A DNA stretch of 9,108 bases. Origin: Candidatus Zhuqueibacterota bacterium 4484_188. Lineage in GTDB: Bacteria > Calditrichota > Calditrichia > RBG-13-44-9. The stretch covers positions 1 through 9,108 of the forward strand of contig MVCZ01000037.1 in the NCBI GenBank assembly GCA_002049825.1, in the 5' to 3' direction. The notes under the pieces were generated by a model. That model searched no databases, was not told where the DNA came from, and worked only from the letters and a program-made list of their open reading frames with translations. Each line of letters opens with the position of its first letter. Position 1 is the stretch's first letter. Both the position numbers and the translations under genes were made by a program. This document shows, in pieces, positions 6,006 to 9,108 of the stretch.

Positions 6006-7658
6006 CTATAAAAACGCTTCCAGTTCGAATTCAAATAGTTTATTCTCGGCTTGTTTCCGCTTTTTTACCAACGAAATACTTTTAAAAAACTTGAGATCAT
6101 TCAGCTTGTTTAAAAAATTGATCAATTGGACGTCCGCCTTGAAATAATCATCCACTACCTGCCCAATCATGCTGATCCGGTATTTATAATTGTTTTCCGG
6201 GGAGGTGGCTTTCTTCTTATTGTTTTTTTGTTGTTTCCCGGTTGTTACCAGATTAAACCGCAGCGAGGTGAGACGGATTTCCGGCGGTACCTCGTTACTG
6301 AAGAACTTCATGACCCGAAGCAACTCCGGTGTCGACTTTACCGGCGACACCAACAGTTTTTTCCTTGCCTCAATTTGTTTAATCTGCCGGTTGATTTGTT
6401 CATAAATTCTTTCGGTCGGATTTAACATATCATACTGCTTTTCTAACAGATCATACTGCTGATGCAAATTCGACACCTGAGTATTTTTTAAGTGTGTCTG
6501 GTAGCCCACAAGCGGAACAAGGAGAAAAAAGAATGCAACCAACAGTACGCTCAATTTCTTAAACAGTTCGTTGATTTTAAATTCCGAAGAAACCATATTC
6601 ATCTTTTTTTCCTGATAGAGCCCGGCTCCCAACGCCGCAAAATATTCGACAAACTGCGAAACCATGATCTCTTCGGGCATAAACCTCGGACTTAACCGGT
6701 AAACAGGATAATTCAAATGGTTCTTCAGGTATGGAAAAACCGCATCTATTTTTAAACCCGCTCCGGTCAGGTACACATTCTGAATGGGATATTTTTCCCT
6801 GCCATCTTGGAAAAATTCGATTGAGCGCAAAATTTCACCAAGCAGCACCTGCAGCAACGGGTTGCGTTTCGATTTTAAAATTTCAATCTTTTTAAACAAC
6901 CGCTCCCGGATGTTACTTTCCGAAGTCTCTTCAGATTGTTGTTCCTCGTCATGCGGTTTCAGCGCAATAACCGAATCATCGCTTTCACCGTTTCCGCTCC
7001 TGCTCAGGGTTTTTTCCAGATTATTTGCCCCAATGGCAAAATTCCGGATATACATTAATTTGCCGTTCACAAAGAAACAGACCTGGGTAGTATCTGTATT
7101 AATGTCGATTACCACGTCATTGGAATAATCCTTCAGCATTTTCCGATAGGCAGAAATATAAGCGAAGGGCCGTGGAATCAGCGAATCCGGTTTTAATCCT
7201 GACCGTTTAAAAATGGAGAGATAAATATCAATAACATCCGCCGGAATGACCGTTACCAGCAAACGTACCTTTTCCAGATTGTTTTCTTTGAAGGTTTCCA
7301 GTACCTCGTATTTCCAAACCGCATCCTCGGTGAAATTGGTAAGCTCGGTTTTATTCTTATAGAGAATTGAATTTTCTAAATCTGCCTGCTTTAACTTGGG
7401 TACCACAACCTGCCGTATGTTAATGTCCGGCGAAAAGAAACTTACCTTGACCAGTGTACCCGGGCGGTAGATTTTCGATTTTATATATTTTAAAGCCAGT
7501 TCAATTGAAAGGTAACGGTCGCCCTCTTCATTATCCAGCTTAATAATTTCCCATTTCCGCACCTGCATACAATTCCGGGCTTGGCGGGAAAGCAGATATT
7601 CAATCTGGTCGGTGCCAACATCTATTGAAAGGCAATTCTTTGCTTCTATTTTTTTCAA
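6006..7658 (-). CDS. PilM-PilN fusion: actin-like ATPase joined to PilN membrane protein
   Basis: One 550-residue frame carries both partners that are normally separate. Residues about 1-350 are PilM: an actin-like fold with the phosphate-1 motif S-I-D-V-G-T (11-16), a second phosphate motif D-V-V-I-D-I-N-T-D-T-T (181-191), an acidic, probably unstructured insert (about 218-250) and the adenosine motif V-Y-L-T-G-A-G (295-301). PilM ends at A-A-L-G-A-G-L (341-347). Residues about 353-550 are PilN-like: N-terminal cytoplasmic segment, membrane helix (about 367-386), coiled coil (390-435) and a periplasmic ferredoxin-like domain (about 445-550). Cytoplasmic PilM normally binds the N-terminal tail of PilN, so the fusion makes that contact covalent, as in GspL of type II secretion. 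The start is TTG at 7658. No Shine-Dalgarno is seen before it, but the Met-Lys-Lys N-terminus fits PilM. A missing T in the AAAA run at 7657-7660 would instead allow an ATG start at 7684 or 7675. Confidence 0.9.
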   Translation of the reverse strand: MKKIEAKNCLSIDVGTDQIEYLLSRQARNCMQVRKWEIIKLDNEEGDRYLSIELALKYIKSKIYRPGTLVKVSFFSPDINIRQVVVPKLKQADLENSILYKNKTELTNFTEDAVWKYEVLETFKENNLEKVRLLVTVIPADVIDIYLSIFKRSGLKPDSLIPRPFAYISAYRKMLKDYSNDVVIDINTDTTQVCFFVNGKLMYIRNFAIGANNLEKTLSRSGNGESDDSVIALKPHDEEQQSEETSESNIRERLFKKIEILKSKRNPLLQVLLGEILRSIEFFQDGREKYPIQNVYLTGAGLKIDAVFPYLKNHLNYPVYRLSPRFMPEEIMVSQFVEYFAALGAGLYQEKKMNMVSSEFKINELFKKLSVLLVAFFFLLVPLVGYQTHLKNTQVSNLHQQYDLLEKQYDMLNPTERIYEQINRQIKQIEARKKLLVSPVKSTPELLRVMKFFSNEVPPEIRLTSLRFNLVTTGKQQKNNKKKATSPENNYKYRISMIGQVVDDYFKADVQLINFLNKLNDLKFFKSISLVKKRKQAENKLFEFELEAFL

Positions 7659-7745
7659 AAGCGGAAGGGGAGCATAGAAACCATCACGGATAACCGAATC
7701 TTCCCGTTCCTGCTGCTCGGTGGTAGTGCTAGATTCCTTTCAATG
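7659..7745 (-). other. Spacer before pilMN containing a 9-codon mini-ORF
   Basis: This 87-nt spacer is open in the pilMN frame from a stop at 7742-7740 onward, but that frame has no ATG or GTG. In another frame ATG at 7684 reads M-V-S-M-L-P-F-R-F then TGA at 7657-7655. That TGA overlaps the TTG start of pilMN as TTGA, which could couple translation. It may equally be the true N-terminus of pilM broken by an indel. Confidence 0.3.
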
Positions 7746-8216
7746 TTAATTCAGATTCGTCCAGCGACTTCGGTCTATCAACAAGGGACCACCGTTTAAC
7801 GATAACTGCATAAAGTTTACAATGGTATTGCGGTGATGAAACACAGTTAACTTCCCCCAGTAAGGAAAATGAGCCCCGTTGCTGCTGCCAATAATGTCTC
7901 CGTTGGTAATGATGCCACCAATAAAACTCCTTCTGAAAAACGATTTTTGACCGACCAATGTTTTCCCGACAACCGGTTGGTACACCGTTCCAAACGTTGT
8001 GGAAAGCGGCAGCCAGGCGCTTTTTATGTTCACATTACCCATGGCTACAAAATTTCCCCAGCCAAACCAATTCCAGTGTGCAAAGGTTAAATTTCCTTCG
8101 ACAAAAGCGAGATGGTTTGGCGGAAAATTAAATACCGAAGACACGGTAAAATCCCCGTCATGGTAACCATTGGGTTTTGACATATCCCGCAGCTCATCCA
8201 AATCGAAAATGGGCAT
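7746..8216 (-). CDS. C-terminal part of PilX-like protein (frame-disrupted continuation)
   Basis: This frame continues the PilX-like gene that starts at 8482 (or an internal ATG). Read across the join it gives E-T-N-P-V-K-F-W-A-T-I-M-P-I-F-D-L-D-E-L if one base is restored in the GG at 8238-8239, so the Met at 8216 is internal. The body has regularly spaced G-N-hydrophobic turns (V-E-G-N-L-T-F, A-M-G-N-V-N-I-K-S, I-T-N-G-D-I-I-G), suggesting a beta-helix or stacked-beta surface domain. It is not homologous by eye to proteobacterial PilX C-termini. The stop at 7746 is 87 nt before pilMN. Confidence 0.6.
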   Translation of the reverse strand: MPIFDLDELRDMSKPNGYHDGDFTVSSVFNFPPNHLAFVEGNLTFAHWNWFGWGNFVAMGNVNIKSAWLPLSTTFGTVYQPVVGKTLVGQKSFFRRSFIGGIITNGDIIGSSNGAHFPYWGKLTVFHHRNTIVNFMQLSLNGGPLLIDRSRWTNLN

Positions 8217-8482
8217 AATGGTAGCCCAAAACTTGACGGATTGGTTTCAAACACCCTGCGCATGCCGTATTCAATACCTGCCTGTGTAGCATAAAATGCC
8301 TGGCGCTCTTTTCCTTCAATAGTATTCATTTTCTGATCGGAAAGGGTTATTGTAATCAGGCTTATTCCCATCATCCCCAGCAGAATAAGAAAAAACACAC
8401 TGGCAAATAAAGCCCCGCCCTTTTCACTTTTGAGATCAATTGCGAACATAAAATACATCCGAAATTCTTTGAACCTGTCCAT
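8087..8482 (-). CDS. PilX-like minor pilus assembly protein, N-terminal part
   Basis: PilX-type proteins help start pilus assembly and may join the tip complex. The N-terminal stretch E-K-G-G-A-L-F-A-S-V-F-F-L-I-L-L-G-M-M-G is the PilX N-terminal membrane/pilin-like helix. It is followed by A-F-Y-A-T-Q-A-G-I-E-Y-G-M-R-R-V-F-E, the family's typical helical segment. It lacks the Glu at +5 of ordinary pilins, as is common in PilX. Three ATGs are possible: 8482, 8458 and 8449. The last puts the hydrophobic helix closest to the N-terminus and overlaps the pseudopilin stop by 14 nt. None has a clear Shine-Dalgarno. Past about 8238 the raw frame becomes nonsense-like to 8087, because the gene slips there; the real product continues in the frame ending at 7746 (about 245 residues from 8482). 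Confidence 0.68.
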   Translation of the reverse strand: MDRFKEFRMYFMFAIDLKSEKGGALFASVFFLILLGMMGISLITITLSDQKMNTIEGKERQAFYATQAGIEYGMRRVFETNPSSFGLPLCPFSIWMSCGICQNPMVTMTGILPCLRYLIFRQTISLLSKEI

Positions 8483-8927
8483 TTATATTCACGACTAAAT
8501 TTACCTGAACATAAGCAACCGGTGTACTTCCCGTTTGAATAACCGCATAATCGGCATCCCGGTAGGTAAACGGAGTCTCCTGAACATTCCGCAAAAGCAC
8601 CTGGCTGTTTCGCAACAACAACGAGCCAACCATGTGATAATTTATATAGTTGTTGTTGAGGTCATAAAAAGCAATTTGGGTAGAATCGGTATGCAGCAAA
8701 CTGTCGCTGCTGAGCTTCTGGAAATCAACCCGCATAATTTTCAATGTTTTTCGCAGTTCCGATCGCCCCAGCGATTTGCTGTAAACCCGTTGGATGGTTT
8801 GTCCGTTTAGGGAAATAATTCCAATCGCCAGACCGGCGATTATGCCAAACACAGAAATGACCACGATCAACTCGAGCATGGAATATCCATGTTCGCTATT
8901 TCCAATTTTATGCATTTTCCGATTCAT
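8436..8927 (-). CDS. PilW/GspJ-like minor type IV pseudopilin
   Basis: Minor pseudopilins are processed by prepilin peptidase and form the initiating tip of the pilus. The leader ends H-G before Y-S-M-L-E-L-I-V-V-I-S-V-F-G: cleavage after Gly, with Glu at +5 and a long hydrophobic helix, is the type IV prepilin signature. The rest (residues about 50-163) is beta-rich, with F-Y-D-L-N-N-N-Y-I-N-Y and S-D-V-F-Y-V-R-N at the end, as in GspJ/PilW-type pseudopilins. The chosen start ATG at 8927 has AGAGG 11 nt upstream and gives a 14-residue leader. The ATG at 8966 is also in frame but adds a long leader, and an inverted repeat surrounds it. A shorter start at 8915 also remains possible. The stop at 8436 overlaps the PilX-like gene. 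Confidence 0.85.
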   Translation of the reverse strand: MNRKMHKIGNSEHGYSMLELIVVISVFGIIAGLAIGIISLNGQTIQRVYSKSLGRSELRKTLKIMRVDFQKLSSDSLLHTDSTQIAFYDLNNNYINYHMVGSLLLRNSQVLLRNVQETPFTYRDADYAVIQTGSTPVAYVQVNLVVNINGQVQRISDVFYVRN

Positions 8928-8947
8928 TTTCCCAAACGCCTCTTTAC

Positions 8948-8981
8948 TGCCGGGGCATTTTAGCATTTATCCGTCCCGGCA
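8948..8981. repeat. Inverted repeat flanking the 8966 ATG
   Basis: TGCCGGG (8948-8954) is a perfect complement of CCCGGCA (8975-8981) with a 20-base loop. It lies in the leader between the upstream pilin-like gene and the minor pseudopilin. There is no T tract, so a terminator is unlikely; an RNA hairpin affecting translation is possible but unproven. Confidence 0.45.
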
Positions 8982-9027
8982 ATGAAAACAACTCCTGACG
9001 TTAGTCATACTATTCAAAAGAAACAGA

Positions 9028-9108
9028 CTAACAACAACTTCCCCAGTTGGTAATATGGGTAATGGTTACTACACGCCGGTAGCCGCCTGTCAGGTTGATG
9101 TCCTGGGC
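9028..9108 (-). CDS. C-terminal end of a pilin-like (PilV-type?) protein, 5' part outside the window
   Basis: The minus strand is open from the window edge to a TAG at 9028-9030. It encodes 26 residues: A-Q-D-I-N-L-T-G-G-Y-R-R-V-V-T-I-T-H-I and then a short Cys-Cys tail. The G-Y-R-R-V-V-T-I-T strand pattern resembles the C-terminal region of PilV-type minor pilins, and gene order (V, W, X) supports it, but too little is visible for a firm name. About 100 nt separate its stop from the next start at 8927. Confidence 0.4.
   Translation of the reverse strand, partial: AQDINLTGGYRRVVTITHITNWGSCC

Overview
The window looks like part of a Gram-negative bacterial chromosome. The evidence is a type IV pilus (T4P) assembly locus with an outer-membrane secretin and a lipoprotein. 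The phylum cannot be fixed from the sequence. A weak guess is an FCB-type or Calditrichota-like lineage, from the relaxed lipobox, the carboxypeptidase-regulatory/Ig-like lipoprotein and the short secretin.

Layout. The plus strand (1-1068) carries the 3' part of a glycosyltransferase related to glucosylglycerate/mannosylglycerate synthases. It contains a 40-codon in-frame tandem duplication and an apparent frameshift near its end. From 1069 to 1357 is a gene-free convergent junction with two candidate terminators, an inverted repeat and short direct repeats. Everything from 1358 to 9108 is on the minus strand and reads as one tightly packed T4P operon. In transcription order it holds the end of a pilin-like gene (cut by the window edge), a PilW/GspJ-like minor pseudopilin, a PilX-like protein, a single-gene PilM-PilN fusion, PilO, a PilP/GspC-like protein, the secretin PilQ, the ATPase PilT, and a surface lipoprotein. 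No promoter is visible, so it probably lies upstream of the window. The PilMN-to-lipoprotein junctions have gaps of 8 to 17 nt or an ATGA overlap, which indicates co-transcription and translational coupling.

How the parts work together. Minor pseudopilins and PilX prime or cap the fibre. PilMN, PilO and PilP form the inner-membrane alignment complex, which connects to the PilQ outer-membrane gate. PilT powers retraction. The trailing lipoprotein may be a surface accessory factor or adhesin, inferred only from its position. PilB, PilC, PilD and a major pilin are not in the window.

The most notable points are the PilM-PilN fusion, the glycosyltransferase duplication, and four one- or two-base frame disruptions confined to the flanking genes while the core pilMN-O-P-Q-T genes are clean. 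Frame-corrected reading restores family-like sequence at each site. This suggests sequencing or assembly indels rather than old decay, but that cannot be settled here.
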